64,000 bases of DNA from Cedecea neteri (GTDB taxonomy: Bacteria; Pseudomonadota; Gammaproteobacteria; Enterobacterales; Enterobacteriaceae). Shown here piece after piece: positions 53,182 through 62,103 of the stretch. The stretch lies in contig NZ_CP009458.1 in the NCBI RefSeq assembly GCF_000758305.1, positions 1,426,001 through 1,490,000 of the forward strand, read 5' to 3'. The translations under genes were made by a program, and so were the position numbers. The stretch's first letter is position 1. Every line of letters starts with the position of its first letter. The notes beneath the pieces were generated by a model. That model worked only from the letters and a program-made list of their open reading frames with translations. It was not told the origin of the DNA and ran no database searches.

Positions 53182-54317
53182 CAGAACACCCGAATTCCCT
53201 GGCGCCAGACGTGATCGACATGGATATGGTCGCCGTGCATGTGTGCCAGCACCAAATCCGCTCGTTTACCTTCCGCCAGCGTTCCCCGGTCGGTCAGGTT
53301 CAGCGCCCGTGCCGGGTTGCGAGTCACCAGGTGAATCGCCTGCGCCAGCGTAAAGCTGTTGCTGTCGTCGTGCGCCACGCGGAAAGCCGCATCCAGCAGG
53401 CTCGCCGGGTAATAATCTGAGGAAAGGATATCCAGCAGACCGGCCTGAGCAAGGTGGCTGGCCGCCACGTTGCCGGAGTGAGAGCCGCCGCGCACGATGT
53501 TTGGCGCGCCCATCAGCACGCTCATGCCGTGGCGGCGAGAAGCTTCGGCGGCTTCTTCCGTGGTCGGGAATTCGGCGATCACGCTGCCGATTTCATGGGA
53601 CTCCACCACATGGGCGGTCGTCGCATCGTCATGGCTGGCGAGGGCGATATTGCGGTCGCGGCAGCGGGCGGCAATGGCCTGGCGGTTTGGCTGCGACCAG
53701 CGGGCCGCCAGCGTCAGCTGCTCTTCTTCAAAGCGGTCCATCTGCTCGTTGGTGAGATGGTATTTGCCCTGATAGTAGTCGCGGTATTTGGACAGTTCCG
53801 CGTACTGGCGCTGGCCCGGCGAGTGGTCCATCAGCGAAACGAGGGAGACCAGTTCGCGGTCAACCAGCTTGTCGAACAGCGGCAGCGTGGTGTGATGCGG
53901 CAGCTCGCAGCGCAGGTGCAGGCGGTGTTCGGCGCGGTTAAGGCCACGCTTTTGCGTATCCTCCACGGCGTTGATCATTTTTTCGAGGTTTTCCAGGCGG
54001 TCGCCGCCGTCACGCACGTCGCCGATGGCAACGGCATCCAGCACGGTGGTGATGCCGCTTGCCACCATCAGCGCGTCGTGGCTGCTCATGGCGGAGTGCG
54101 CCGGCCAGTCAACCTTTGGCCGTGGGGTAAAGAATTTATCCAGGTTGTCGGTGTGCAGCTCAATCAGCCCCGGCAGCAGCCAGCCGCCGCCGCCGTCGTG
54201 TGCGCCCGGCAGCTGGCTTTGGGTCTCGGCAAAGTTGCGAATCACACCGTCGGCCACTTCCAGTGAGCCACTGACCACTTCTTCTTCCAGCACCAGGCGA
54301 ACATTATTGATAATCAT
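53181..54317 (-). CDS. phnM: RPnTP hydrolase PhnM
   Basis: The 378-residue amidohydrolase-superfamily enzyme removes pyrophosphate from ribose 1-phosphonate 5-triphosphate. Metal residues lie in GLIELHTDNLDKF and SHDDATTAHV. The start at 54317 (MIINNVRLVLEE) gives exact E. coli length. It overlaps phnL by 14 nt. Confidence 0.96.
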   Translation of the reverse strand: MIINNVRLVLEEEVVSGSLEVADGVIRNFAETQSQLPGAHDGGGGWLLPGLIELHTDNLDKFFTPRPKVDWPAHSAMSSHDALMVASGITTVLDAVAIGDVRDGGDRLENLEKMINAVEDTQKRGLNRAEHRLHLRCELPHHTTLPLFDKLVDRELVSLVSLMDHSPGQRQYAELSKYRDYYQGKYHLTNEQMDRFEEEQLTLAARWSQPNRQAIAARCRDRNIALASHDDATTAHVVESHEIGSVIAEFPTTEEAAEASRRHGMSVLMGAPNIVRGGSHSGNVAASHLAQAGLLDILSSDYYPASLLDAAFRVAHDDSNSFTLAQAIHLVTRNPARALNLTDRGTLAEGKRADLVLAHMHGDHIHVDHVWRQGIRVF

Positions 54318-55008
54318 GTTGGGGCTCCATCGCGGACATCGTATGCAGGCGGTCGGCCACCTGTTCACGTACAGCTTCATCGTGGAAGATGCCGACAATG
54401 GCCGCTCCACGCGCTTTTGCTTCCTGAATCAAAGCCACCACGGCGGCGCTGTTTTTGGCGTCCAGCGAGGCGGTAGGCTCATCAAGCAGTAAAATGGGGT
54501 AATCAACAATAAAGCCGCGGGCGATGTTCACGCGCTGCTGCTCGCCGCCGGAGAAAGTCGACGGGGCCAGATGCCACAGGCGCTCCGGCACGTTGAGCCG
54601 GGTCAGCAGGCTGGCGGCTTTTGCCTCGCACTCTTCGCGTGACACGCCCAAATCCAGCAGCGGCTGCATGACGACTTCGAGCGCGGAAATACGCGGGATA
54701 ACGCGCAGGAACTGGCTCACCCAGCCGATGGTCTGGCGACGCACCGCCAGCACTTCGCGCGCCGGGGCCTGCACGATGTCGATCCACTCGTCGGCGTGCT
54801 TGACCCAGATGTGCCCTTCATCCGGCAAATAGTTGGCGTAGAGCGAGCGCAGAAGGGTGGATTTTCCGCTGCCGGAGTGGCCGTGCAGCACCACGCATTC
54901 ACCGCCTTTAACTTCCAGCGAGGCGTTGGCCAGCACCGGCAGGCGAATGCCGTGCTGATGGTGCAGGACAAAGGTTTTGCTCAGGTTTTCAACCCGTATT
55001 CTGGTCAT
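54304..55008 (-). CDS. phnL: C-P lyase subunit PhnL
   Basis: The 234-residue ABC-ATPase-like protein supports PhnI in coupling phosphonate to ATP. Walker A is GHSGSGKSTLL, signature TFSGGEQQRVNIARG, Walker B ILLLDEPTASLD. It is slightly longer than E. coli PhnL (226) because of a C-terminal tail overlapping phnM. Confidence 0.95.
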   Translation of the reverse strand: MTRIRVENLSKTFVLHHQHGIRLPVLANASLEVKGGECVVLHGHSGSGKSTLLRSLYANYLPDEGHIWVKHADEWIDIVQAPAREVLAVRRQTIGWVSQFLRVIPRISALEVVMQPLLDLGVSREECEAKAASLLTRLNVPERLWHLAPSTFSGGEQQRVNIARGFIVDYPILLLDEPTASLDAKNSAAVVALIQEAKARGAAIVGIFHDEAVREQVADRLHTMSAMEPQHDYQ

Positions 55009-55017
55009 AGCGAGTAC

Positions 55018-55776
55018 CTAATTCTGAAGGACGGAGGACACCAAAAGCTGGGTATACGGGTGATGCGGGTCGTCCAGCACGCGGTCGGTCAGTCCACTTT
55101 CCACCACTTTGCCCTGTTTCATCACCAGCAGGCGGTCGGCCAGCAGGCGAGCCACGCCCAGATCGTGGGTCACAATCACCACGGCCAGGTTCAGCTCTAC
55201 CACCAGACCGCGCAGCAGATCGAGCAGGCGTGCCTGCACGGAAACATCCAGCCCGCCGGTCGGTTCATCCATAAACACCAGTTTCGGATGGGTGACCAGG
55301 TTGCGGGCGATTTGCAGGCGCTGCTGCATCCCGCCGGAAAACGTGGTCGGCAGGTCGTCAATGCGGGCCGACGGAATCTCCACTTCTTCCAGCCAACGCT
55401 GGGCGGTGGCACGAATATCGCCGTAGTGGCGCGCCCCGGTGGCCATCAGGCGCTCGCCGATGTTGCCCCCGGCAGAAACGTGGCGGCGCAGGCCGTCCAT
55501 CGGATGCTGGTGAACCACGCCCCATTCGGTGCGCAGCAGGCGGCGGCGTTCGCCTTCCGACATGTCGTACAGCGAGCGGTCGAGGTAAATCACTTCCCCT
55601 TCCTGCGGCGCAAGGCGGGCGGAAATGGCTTTCAGCAGCGTCGTTTTGCCGGAGCCGGACTCGCCCACAATGCCCAGCACTTCCCCGGGCCAGAGGTCAA
55701 ATGACACGTCCATAAAGCCTTTGCCGGGCGCATAGAGGTGGGTGAGGTTATTCACCGAAAGTAACGGGCTGGTCAT
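55018..55776 (-). CDS. phnK: C-P lyase subunit PhnK
   Basis: The 252-residue ABC-ATPase-like protein binds the PhnGHIJ core. Walker A is GESGSGKTTLL, signature TFSGGMQQRLQIARN and Walker B LVFMDEPTGGLD. It overlaps phnJ by 4 nt and is separated from phnL by 9 nt. Confidence 0.96.
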   Translation of the reverse strand: MTSPLLSVNNLTHLYAPGKGFMDVSFDLWPGEVLGIVGESGSGKTTLLKAISARLAPQEGEVIYLDRSLYDMSEGERRRLLRTEWGVVHQHPMDGLRRHVSAGGNIGERLMATGARHYGDIRATAQRWLEEVEIPSARIDDLPTTFSGGMQQRLQIARNLVTHPKLVFMDEPTGGLDVSVQARLLDLLRGLVVELNLAVVIVTHDLGVARLLADRLLVMKQGKVVESGLTDRVLDDPHHPYTQLLVSSVLQN

Positions 55777-56618
55777 GACTGAGAGGCCTCACTGTTCTGG
55801 CGGCAGTAGTCGGTATCGGAGCAGACGAACATGCGGTTGCCCGCGTCGTCGAGCACCACTTCATCAAGGTAGCTGTGGCGTGACCCACAAATCGCGCACG
55901 GCTCTTCCCATTCCTGAACCTGGAAGGGATGGTCGTCGAAGTCGAGACTCTCTACGCGGGTAAACGGCGGCACGGCGTAAATGCGTTTTTCGCGTCCGGC
56001 GCCGAACAGCTGCAGCGCAGGGGACATGTGCATTTTTGGGTTATCGAATTTCGGGATCGGCGACGGGTCCATCACGTAGCGATCGTTCACCTTCACCGGG
56101 TAGGCGTAGGTGGTGGAGATATGGCCGAAGCGGGCGATATCTTCGTACAGCTTCACCTGCATCACGCCGTACTCTTCCAGCGCGTGCATAGTGCGGGTTT
56201 CCGTTTCGCGCGGTTCGATAAAGCGCAGCGGTTCAGGGATCGGCACCTGATAAATCAGGATCTGATCTTCCACCAGCGGCGTTTCCGGGATGCGGTGGCG
56301 GGTCTGCACCAGCGTCGCGTCTTCGGTGCGTTCGGTGGTGTTCACGCCGGTCACCCGCTTGAAGAAGTTGCGGATCGAGACTGCGTTGGTGGTGTCGTCC
56401 GCGCCCTGGTCAATCACCTTCAGCACGTCAGACTCGCCAATCAGGCTGGCGGTCAACTGAATGCCGCCGGTGCCCCAGCCGTAAGGCATCGGCATTTCGC
56501 GCCCGCCAAACGGCACCTGGTAACCTGGAATCGCCACCGCTTTTAGCATTGCGCGGCGGATCATGCGTTTGGTTTGCTCGTCCAGATAGGCAAAGTTATA
56601 GCCGCTCAGGTTAGCCAT
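55773..56618 (-). CDS. phnJ: C-P lyase radical-SAM subunit PhnJ
   Basis: The 281-residue enzyme cleaves the C-P bond with S-adenosylmethionine and a [4Fe-4S] cluster. The unusual C-terminal motif CX2CX21CX5C is intact at C241, C244, C266 and C272 (CAIC...VCSDTDYC). Length equals E. coli. It overlaps phnI by 8 nt. Confidence 0.97.
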   Translation of the reverse strand: MANLSGYNFAYLDEQTKRMIRRAMLKAVAIPGYQVPFGGREMPMPYGWGTGGIQLTASLIGESDVLKVIDQGADDTTNAVSIRNFFKRVTGVNTTERTEDATLVQTRHRIPETPLVEDQILIYQVPIPEPLRFIEPRETETRTMHALEEYGVMQVKLYEDIARFGHISTTYAYPVKVNDRYVMDPSPIPKFDNPKMHMSPALQLFGAGREKRIYAVPPFTRVESLDFDDHPFQVQEWEEPCAICGSRHSYLDEVVLDDAGNRMFVCSDTDYCRQNSEASQS

Positions 56619-57675
56619 TGGCTCGCTCCTTTATCAGGCGGTTAAGCAGCTCCAGTTCGGCCTGGAAATCCACGTAATGAGGCAGTTTGAGGTGGGACAC
56701 AAAGCCTGCCGCTTCCACGTTATCCGCGTGGGATAACACGAACTCTTCGTCCTGCGCCGGGCCAGCGACGTTTTCGTCGTAGTCGGGCGCCTGCAGCGCA
56801 CGGTCAACCAGCGCCATCGCCATGGTTTTGCGCTCGCTCATGCCAAACGCCAGGCCATAGCCGCGGGTGAAGTGCGGCGGTTCGTCTGCCGGGGCCACAA
56901 AGCCGTTCACCATTTCGCATTCGGTCATCAGCAGTTCACCGATGTTCACCGCAAAACCCAGCTCTTCCGGCACAATTTCGATGTCTACGTAGCCGCTACG
57001 GATCTCGGCGGCAAACGGGTGGTTGCGTCCGTAACCACGCTGGGTGGAGTAGGCGAGGGCCAGCAGGTAGCCTTCGTCGCCGCGGACCAGTTGTTGCAGA
57101 CGCGAAGAGCGTGAGCACGGGTAAACCGGCGGGTTGCGGGTGATGTCGTCCGGCTGCGCGCCGTCGTCTTCTTCGACTTTGGCCAGACCCTGTTTCGCCA
57201 GCATGCTGAACACATGCGGGGCCGGAGCGCTTTGCTCGTCGGCCGGTTCGGCGTCAGGGACTTCGCCGTTAGCCAGCAGCGTGAAGTCCAGCAGGCGGTG
57301 CGTGTAGTCGTAGGTTGGGCCCAGCAACTGGCCGCCAGGAACGTCTTTATAAACGGCGGAAATACGGCGCTCGAGGCGCATTTCGGCGGTGTTCAGCGGC
57401 TCGCTCACGGCAAGACGAGGCAGCGTGGTGCGGTAAGCACGCAGCAGGAAAATCGCCTCGATCATGTCGCCGCTGGCTTGCTTGATGGCCAGCGCGGCGA
57501 GTTCCCGGTCGGCGATACCGCCTTCCGTCATCACGCGGTCAACGGCCAGGCCGAGCTGCTGCTCAATCTGCGCGACGCTAAGCTCTTTCAGCGTCTCATC
57601 GCCGCGTCGGTTGCGTTCCTGCAGGGCGTGGGCGGCGGAGATTGCCTTCTCGCCCCCTTTGACTGCGACGTACAT
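56611..57675 (-). CDS. phnI: C-P lyase nucleosidase subunit PhnI
   Basis: The 354-residue subunit displaces adenine from ATP with the phosphonate, giving ribose 1-phosphonate 5-triphosphate, together with PhnG, PhnH and PhnL. The start MYVAVKGGEKAI at 57675 overlaps the phnH stop as TGATG and gives the E. coli length. Confidence 0.96.
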   Translation of the reverse strand: MYVAVKGGEKAISAAHALQERNRRGDETLKELSVAQIEQQLGLAVDRVMTEGGIADRELAALAIKQASGDMIEAIFLLRAYRTTLPRLAVSEPLNTAEMRLERRISAVYKDVPGGQLLGPTYDYTHRLLDFTLLANGEVPDAEPADEQSAPAPHVFSMLAKQGLAKVEEDDGAQPDDITRNPPVYPCSRSSRLQQLVRGDEGYLLALAYSTQRGYGRNHPFAAEIRSGYVDIEIVPEELGFAVNIGELLMTECEMVNGFVAPADEPPHFTRGYGLAFGMSERKTMAMALVDRALQAPDYDENVAGPAQDEEFVLSHADNVEAAGFVSHLKLPHYVDFQAELELLNRLIKERANG

Positions 57676-58259
57676 CAGCACACCTCCACGTGGGTGGTCC
57701 GTGGGATAGCCAGCAGGCGATCGCCACAGGTCAAAATCAGGTCAATGCCCAGCGGGAACGGGTGCGGGCGTTCGGTCAGTTCGTGCAGGACGCATTCCGG
57801 CAGCTGCGGGGCGATCATGCGTTCTTCGTTGATGCCCGCGCCGGTCAGACGAAGCATGCGGCCGCCGCTCAGGCTGGACACCTGAAGAATCAGCGTCGCG
57901 CTGGTATCGGGGGCGATGTCGCAGCCCTGAGCCAGCAGGTTCAGCTGTTCGGAAGAGATAGCGTCGCTGGCGACGGCGAACTGCGCGTGGTCAGGCTGTT
58001 CGCACAGCGGCGCATTGGTATGAAAACGAATGTTCTGCGCGGCAATATCGTTGCCCAACGTGGCGTCGATCCACACCGGCGTGTCGTTATCGGCCAGCGT
58101 TAGCAGTACGCTGGTGGTCGCTACGTTCAGCGGTAGCCAGCCCTGCTGGAGCGAGGTCAGCGCAACAATCACGCCCGGCTCGCTCATCGCTTTGAGCAGG
58201 CGACGAAAACTCTGCTGGGCATCCTGCACCGGAAGGGTAAAAGCGGTCATTAAAGTCAT
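57675..58259 (-). CDS. phnH: C-P lyase core subunit PhnH
   Basis: The 194-residue core subunit of PhnGHIJ starts MTLMTAFTLPVQDAQQSFRRLLKAMSEPG, as in E. coli (194). It overlaps phnG by 4 nt and phnI by 1 nt. Confidence 0.96.
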   Translation of the reverse strand: MTLMTAFTLPVQDAQQSFRRLLKAMSEPGVIVALTSLQQGWLPLNVATTSVLLTLADNDTPVWIDATLGNDIAAQNIRFHTNAPLCEQPDHAQFAVASDAISSEQLNLLAQGCDIAPDTSATLILQVSSLSGGRMLRLTGAGINEERMIAPQLPECVLHELTERPHPFPLGIDLILTCGDRLLAIPRTTHVEVC

Positions 58260-58717
58260 GCGTTGTCTCCGCGTACCAGCGTGAAGAAGTCCACGCGGCT
58301 GCTGTTAACTTCCGCACGGCGAGCGGCAAGGCGTTGTTCGCGGTTGGCCGCCAGCGGTGCGATTAAGGTTTCTTGTAGCGTGTGAAAATGCGCGGTTTCC
58401 TGCATCAGGGCGTCGATCACTGCACAACATTCGGCGTGCTGTTTGTCGCGGCCAAGCAGGTAGCTGTAGCCGTAGGTGCCGCTCGCCAGTTTGACTACCG
58501 AGCGGGTCAGCGTGGCGTCGCCGGTGAAAAAGCGTTGGCCGGTGCCGCCCATGCGGGCCTGCACCTGAACCAGGCCGATTTCTGGCGCGCGAATGAGTGT
58601 GTAATCCGCCTGAATGTTCAGGCTGTTCCAGCGCTCAAGAAGCTCCTGCGGTTGGCTGTGTGACAGCACCGCCATCCACTCGCGGCGCTGTTCGGTGTTG
58701 AAATGGCTGGTGTCCAT
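58256..58717 (-). CDS. phnG: C-P lyase core subunit PhnG
   Basis: The 153-residue core subunit (E. coli 150) contains REWMAVLSHSQPQELLERW and GEGTVTR-like FTGDATLTRSVVKL. It starts right after the phnF stop. Confidence 0.95.
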   Translation of the reverse strand: MDTSHFNTEQRREWMAVLSHSQPQELLERWNSLNIQADYTLIRAPEIGLVQVQARMGGTGQRFFTGDATLTRSVVKLASGTYGYSYLLGRDKQHAECCAVIDALMQETAHFHTLQETLIAPLAANREQRLAARRAEVNSSRVDFFTLVRGDNA

Positions 58718-59443
58718 TTAGTGCTCCATGGTGAATTCAATCATGTCGGCACGGGTCAGGCTGACGGAGTACTCCGTCGGCCTGGCCTCGCCTTCACGGT
58801 GGTTAAGGGTGCGAACACAGAGCAGCGGCGCCATGTTGGGGATTTCCAGCAGGCGGCTCTCTTTGGCCTGGGAACGACGAGCGCTGATGCGGGTTTGGGC
58901 GCGGGTCAGGGCAATGCCTAACTCGGCCTGGAGGAAATCGTGTAGCGATCCCTGGCTGAAGGTTTGCAGTGCTGGCCACCAGGACTGCTCGGCGAAGTAG
59001 TGGTCGATGATGCACACCGCGATACCGTTCACCCGGCGCAGGGTGCGCAGGTGAATAACGTTGTCTCCCTCGGCCAGCCCCAGCGCATCCGCCACGTCCT
59101 GAGAGGCCGGGCGAATCACCGCCAGCAGGCGTTCGCTGGTGGGATGGCTGCCCTGATCCAGCAGGTTCTGGCTAAAACGCGCCTGAGCGTTCAGCGGGTA
59201 ATCAAACGGACGCATCAGTACCAGCACGCCGACGCCTTGGCGGCGCTGCACCCAGCCTTTGTTGACCAGTTCGTCAATGGCACGGCGCAGCGTATGGCGG
59301 TTGACTTCGTAGTAGGCGGCCAGCTGTGTTTCGGCAGGCAGATAGTCGCCGCAGCGGTAGTTGTTGCGCAGCTCCTGCTCGAGCCGGGCGGCTATCTCCT
59401 GATAGCGGGTTGGGTAACTGGTCGGATGTCTGGACAAGTGCAT
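58718..59443 (-). CDS. phnF: GntR-family phosphonate regulator PhnF
   Basis: The 241-residue regulator has an N-terminal winged helix (YPTRYQEIAARLEQELRNNY, VNRHTLRRAIDELVNKGWVQRR) and a UTRA effector domain. The ATG at 59443 (MHLSRHPTSYP) gives the E. coli length; a TTG three codons earlier is possible. It is now the first clear gene of the operon, because phnCDE is missing upstream. Confidence 0.93.
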   Translation of the reverse strand: MHLSRHPTSYPTRYQEIAARLEQELRNNYRCGDYLPAETQLAAYYEVNRHTLRRAIDELVNKGWVQRRQGVGVLVLMRPFDYPLNAQARFSQNLLDQGSHPTSERLLAVIRPASQDVADALGLAEGDNVIHLRTLRRVNGIAVCIIDHYFAEQSWWPALQTFSQGSLHDFLQAELGIALTRAQTRISARRSQAKESRLLEIPNMAPLLCVRTLNHREGEARPTEYSVSLTRADMIEFTMEH

Positions 59444-59463
59444 AACAGTCAAAGCCTCTCAAA

Positions 59464-59541
59464 TCAGATAAAGCGAATGCGCACGCACGGCTGCTGGGCT
59501 GTGCATGGGTTTTGCTTGATGAGGTGAAGAGTCGTTTGCAT
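59464..59541 (-). pseudogene. 25-codon ORF, possible deletion scar of phnE
   Basis: ATG at 59541 follows a textbook AAGGAGG (59548-59554) with 6-nt spacing and encodes MQTTLHLIKQNPC...VRIRFI before a TGA. It ends 20 nt before the phnF ATG, where phnE lies in E. coli. PhnE there begins MQT and ends with a basic stretch and FI, as I recall. An internal deletion fusing the two ends would give such an ORF. It could instead be a leader peptide; no homology could be checked. Confidence 0.4.
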
Positions 59542-60003
59542 CACGGGCCTCCTTCAAAAGTTGCCTCATGGTGCCGGGGGAAAGTGACGGTTTTGTTAAT
59601 GATTGGTTTCTGTACGATGAAGAGTTGAAGTTTGCGGTCAGCACACAACCCTGTTTTTCGAGGAATCAGAGAGTTGCTTTGTGTTCGCTAAAAAACGGGG
59701 AGAGGGCGGGGAGTACAAGGGTAAGGGCAGGACAATCACCCGTAGGCAATTTTTACCCGTTGTGCTTGTCATTGATTGATGAATATATTCTATATCCAGA
59801 TGTTGTTTCTCTTTTAAATATATTCCCTTATTACTGAAATAATAGGGTTAGATTCGGAGTAATTAATTTGGCACCTATGCCGATCGCGTCCTGGTATGTT
59901 GACTATTTTTGTCAGGAATAAATTCTTTTAAAAGGAATAGTGAAATAGTATCAAAAAAATGAATATATAAGCTGCATTGATTTTCTTGAGTTTTTAATCG
60001 CTA
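59542..60003. other. Gene-poor gap where phnCDE is expected
   Basis: About 460 bp of increasingly AT-rich sequence between the phnF leader and yjdN. No remnant of the phnD or phnC reading frames was recognised, and no convincing pair of Pho boxes was found; a CGTCAC half-site lies near 59578-59590. The operon promoter is presumably here. Confidence 0.5.
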
Positions 60004-60036
60004 ATAAAAATAAAGGGCCCGGATTAGCAGGCCCCA
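60004..60036 (-). terminator. yjdN intrinsic terminator
   Basis: On the minus strand GGGGCC (60030-60035) pairs with GGGCCC (60015-60020), followed by TTTATTTTTATT, starting about 25 nt after the yjdN stop. Confidence 0.75.
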
Positions 60037-60059
60037 AAAGAATAATTGAATATGCAGCT

Positions 60060-60488
60060 TTATCTTTCGACGTTGACCATCCACGGAATGCCGAACTTAT
60101 CCGTCAGTGAACCATAGCCTTTTGCCCAGAAGGTTTCGCCCCACGGCATGGTTACGGTGCCGCCCGCAGCCAGTCCGTCAAACCAGCGTTTACCCTCTTC
60201 TAAATGAGCGCTTACCAGGCAGAGCGAAAAACCAGTGTGTTGGGGTTTTTCTCCGCTCATGCTGGCGTCGGTCATCATCAGAGCGCCGCCAGTCACCCGC
60301 AAACAGGCATGCATGATGCTGTCGTCGGCATACTCGGTCTCGCCGCTGCAACCTTCTGTATTCTTCGCCTCTTTGGGCATTTCACCGAAGGTGATTTTGT
60401 ATGTCAGCTCAGCGCCTAAAACCTGCTGATAAAAGGCGATCGCCTCCGCGCAGCGGCCGTTTAATGAGATGTAGGGTCCTAAAAACAT
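60060..60488 (-). CDS. yjdN: VOC-family protein YjdN (PhnB)
   Basis: The 142-residue protein has the PhnB-like glyoxalase/VOC fold: FLGPYISLNGRCAEAIAFYQQVLGAEL, GGALMMTDASMSGEKP, and PWGETFWAKGYGSLTDKFGIPWMVN. It is encoded beside phn genes but is not needed for C-P lyase activity in E. coli. Function unknown. Confidence 0.92.
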   Translation of the reverse strand: MFLGPYISLNGRCAEAIAFYQQVLGAELTYKITFGEMPKEAKNTEGCSGETEYADDSIMHACLRVTGGALMMTDASMSGEKPQHTGFSLCLVSAHLEEGKRWFDGLAAGGTVTMPWGETFWAKGYGSLTDKFGIPWMVNVER

Positions 60489-60554
60489 AACCGAATCCTC
60501 TGTAAGGAGAGTACAGAAGAAGTGTAGGTTGTGCGGGAGAGGTAAGCCAGGCGG

Positions 60555-60577
60555 GGCAGGCAGCAGAGCCGCCTGCC
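60555..60577. terminator. GC-rich hairpin downstream of yjdM
   Basis: GGCAGGC (60555-60561) and GCCTGCC (60571-60577) form a 7-bp stem with a 9-nt loop, 8 nt after the yjdM stop on the minus strand. No U-tract follows, so termination is uncertain and read-through into yjdN is likely. Confidence 0.4.
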
Positions 60578-60585
60578 GGGGGATA

Positions 60586-60921
60586 TCAGTTCTTTTTCAC
60601 AAACTCGGACTTCAGCTTCATTGGGCCAAAACCGTCGATTTTACAGTCGATATTGTGATCGCCCTCTACCAGGCGAATGTTCTTCACTTTGGTGCCGATC
60701 TTTAACATCGAAGAGCTGCCTTTGACCTTCAAATCTTTCACCACGGTGACGCTGTCGCCGTCGACCAGCAGGTTGCCGTTGGCATCTTTTACTACCAGCG
60801 CGGCGTCTTCTTCGCTCGCCGCGGCCGGGTTCCATTCATGAGCGCACTCCGGGCAAATCAGCATGCCGTTGTCTTCGTAGGTGTATTCGGAATTGCACTT
60901 CGGGCAATGAGGGAGTTGCAT
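60586..60921 (-). CDS. yjdM: Zinc-ribbon protein YjdM (PhnA)
   Basis: The 111-residue protein has an N-terminal zinc ribbon (LPHCPKCNSEYTYEDNG, LICPEC) and a C-terminal SH3-like domain (DGDSVTVVKDLKVKG). It belongs to the E. coli YjdM family, formerly PhnA, distinct from phosphonoacetate hydrolase. Function unclear. Confidence 0.94.
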   Translation of the reverse strand: MQLPHCPKCNSEYTYEDNGMLICPECAHEWNPAAASEEDAALVVKDANGNLLVDGDSVTVVKDLKVKGSSSMLKIGTKVKNIRLVEGDHNIDCKIDGFGPMKLKSEFVKKN

Positions 60922-61263
60922 TATCTGATCCTCAAGGTGAGATAAAGTAATGAAAAATAGCGATTTGGCCGTAAAAATATGCTGAATCGCGAAAAAGTGC
61001 TGAGATTATACATCAAATCCCTACATTTGCAGGGATTATTGCCGTAAACCTATGCCCGGCGGGCTTTCTGGCCGCCATAAAGTGCAAAAAACCTTTCATT
61101 CAAAGAAATAAGCACCAAATTTAACTTAAAGTTCAGGCTTTAATTGCCGTTAAATAAGGCTAATTTAACTTAGTTTCACTTCGCTTCGAGCAAGTCTGCC
61201 AGCATGGGCTGCTGCGCTATACCTGTTTGAAAAAATAAAAAAAAGCGTATTGCGCTGACACCT

Positions 61264-61299
61264 CCTGTCACTTGACAGGGGTATGGTTGGGCCTATGGA
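61264..61299 (+). promoter_or_regulatory. Promoter with overlapping palindrome before the WYL/HTH regulator
   Basis: CCTGTCACTTGACAGG (61264-61279) is a perfect 7-2-7 palindrome that contains a consensus -35 TTGACA (61273-61278). A -10-like TATGGA lies at 61294-61299 (15-bp spacer). Location 25 nt before the regulator ATG suggests autoregulation. The rest of the 403-bp gap from yjdM (60922-61324) is AT-rich and holds no recognised gene. Confidence 0.5.
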
Positions 61300-61324
61300 T
61301 GTACCGATACAGAGGCAGGAACCG

Positions 61325-61999
61325 ATGAGAATGAAAGGCGCGAAAGTAAAAGTTGCAGATCGACTGGCCGAAATCGTCTTAAGTCTTTATCAGGGGGAAA
61401 CCCTTTCCGCTGATATTATCCGCCAGCGTTTTGATGTAGATATGCGAACTGCGTATCGTGATTTGAACCGGCTTGGTGCTATTCTGGAGGACGTCGGCGA
61501 GGGGAAAAAGCGTCTCTCTTCGCATTTAAAAGGACAGTTTAACGTAAACGACCTGTTACGCATTACTAAACGCGTAGGGCTTGCTGCGTTTTATCCGTGG
61601 TACGACATAAAGAGCCATAATCAATATATTACGCTACGCGCTATTCCAGATTTATTGGTTGTAGGGTATGAATATGAAAATAGCCCACAGCGTAAAGCTA
61701 TTTTTTATCCATTATTTGACGATCGGGATGATCCTGGTGGGGAAAGGGTAAAAACGGAAGTGCTGTTACAGGTTTCCGCGCAGGCGGCTGAACATTTTAA
61801 ACAGCGCAAGCTATTACCTTTTCAAAAAACCGTCAGAGAGCTTGATAACGGAGAGTTACTTCTGGCGAGTCATATTGCTTCGCCAGAACAATTGTTTCCG
61901 CTGGTGCAGTATTGGATACCGCATCTCACCATTATTTCTCCGCAGGTCTGGCAGAGCGACTTAAAAGCCAGGATCGCGGCATGGTGTAATGTTAATTAA
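61325..61999 (+). CDS. DeoR/YafY-type transcriptional regulator
   Basis: The 224-residue protein has an N-terminal helix-turn-helix (VADRLAEIVLSLYQGETLSA..., RFDVDMRTAYRDLNRLGAIL) and a C-terminal domain reminiscent of WYL regulators, although the WYL tripeptide itself is not clear (FYPWYDIKSHNQYITLRAI). The start at 61325 is chosen because earlier in-frame codons lie inside the predicted promoter and AGGA is 6-9 nt upstream. It is not next to crfC in E. coli K-12. Lower G+C than neighbours suggests transfer. Confidence 0.75.
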   Translation: MRMKGAKVKVADRLAEIVLSLYQGETLSADIIRQRFDVDMRTAYRDLNRLGAILEDVGEGKKRLSSHLKGQFNVNDLLRITKRVGLAAFYPWYDIKSHNQYITLRAIPDLLVVGYEYENSPQRKAIFYPLFDDRDDPGGERVKTEVLLQVSAQAAEHFKQRKLLPFQKTVRELDNGELLLASHIASPEQLFPLVQYWIPHLTIISPQVWQSDLKARIAAWCNVN

Positions 62000-62103
62000 T
62001 AAATTATTTCCCTCACGTAATTATAAAAACCGGTATTGCCATGATTACAACTAAACGGTGGCGGTCATAAAACCGGGTAATTTGAGTTAAGGAAAGATTT
62101 TTT

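Noticed and set aside
59542..59700. Pho box upstream of phnF
   Set aside because: A CAATCAT and a CCGTCAC motif occur, but their spacing is 15 bp rather than the 11 bp expected.
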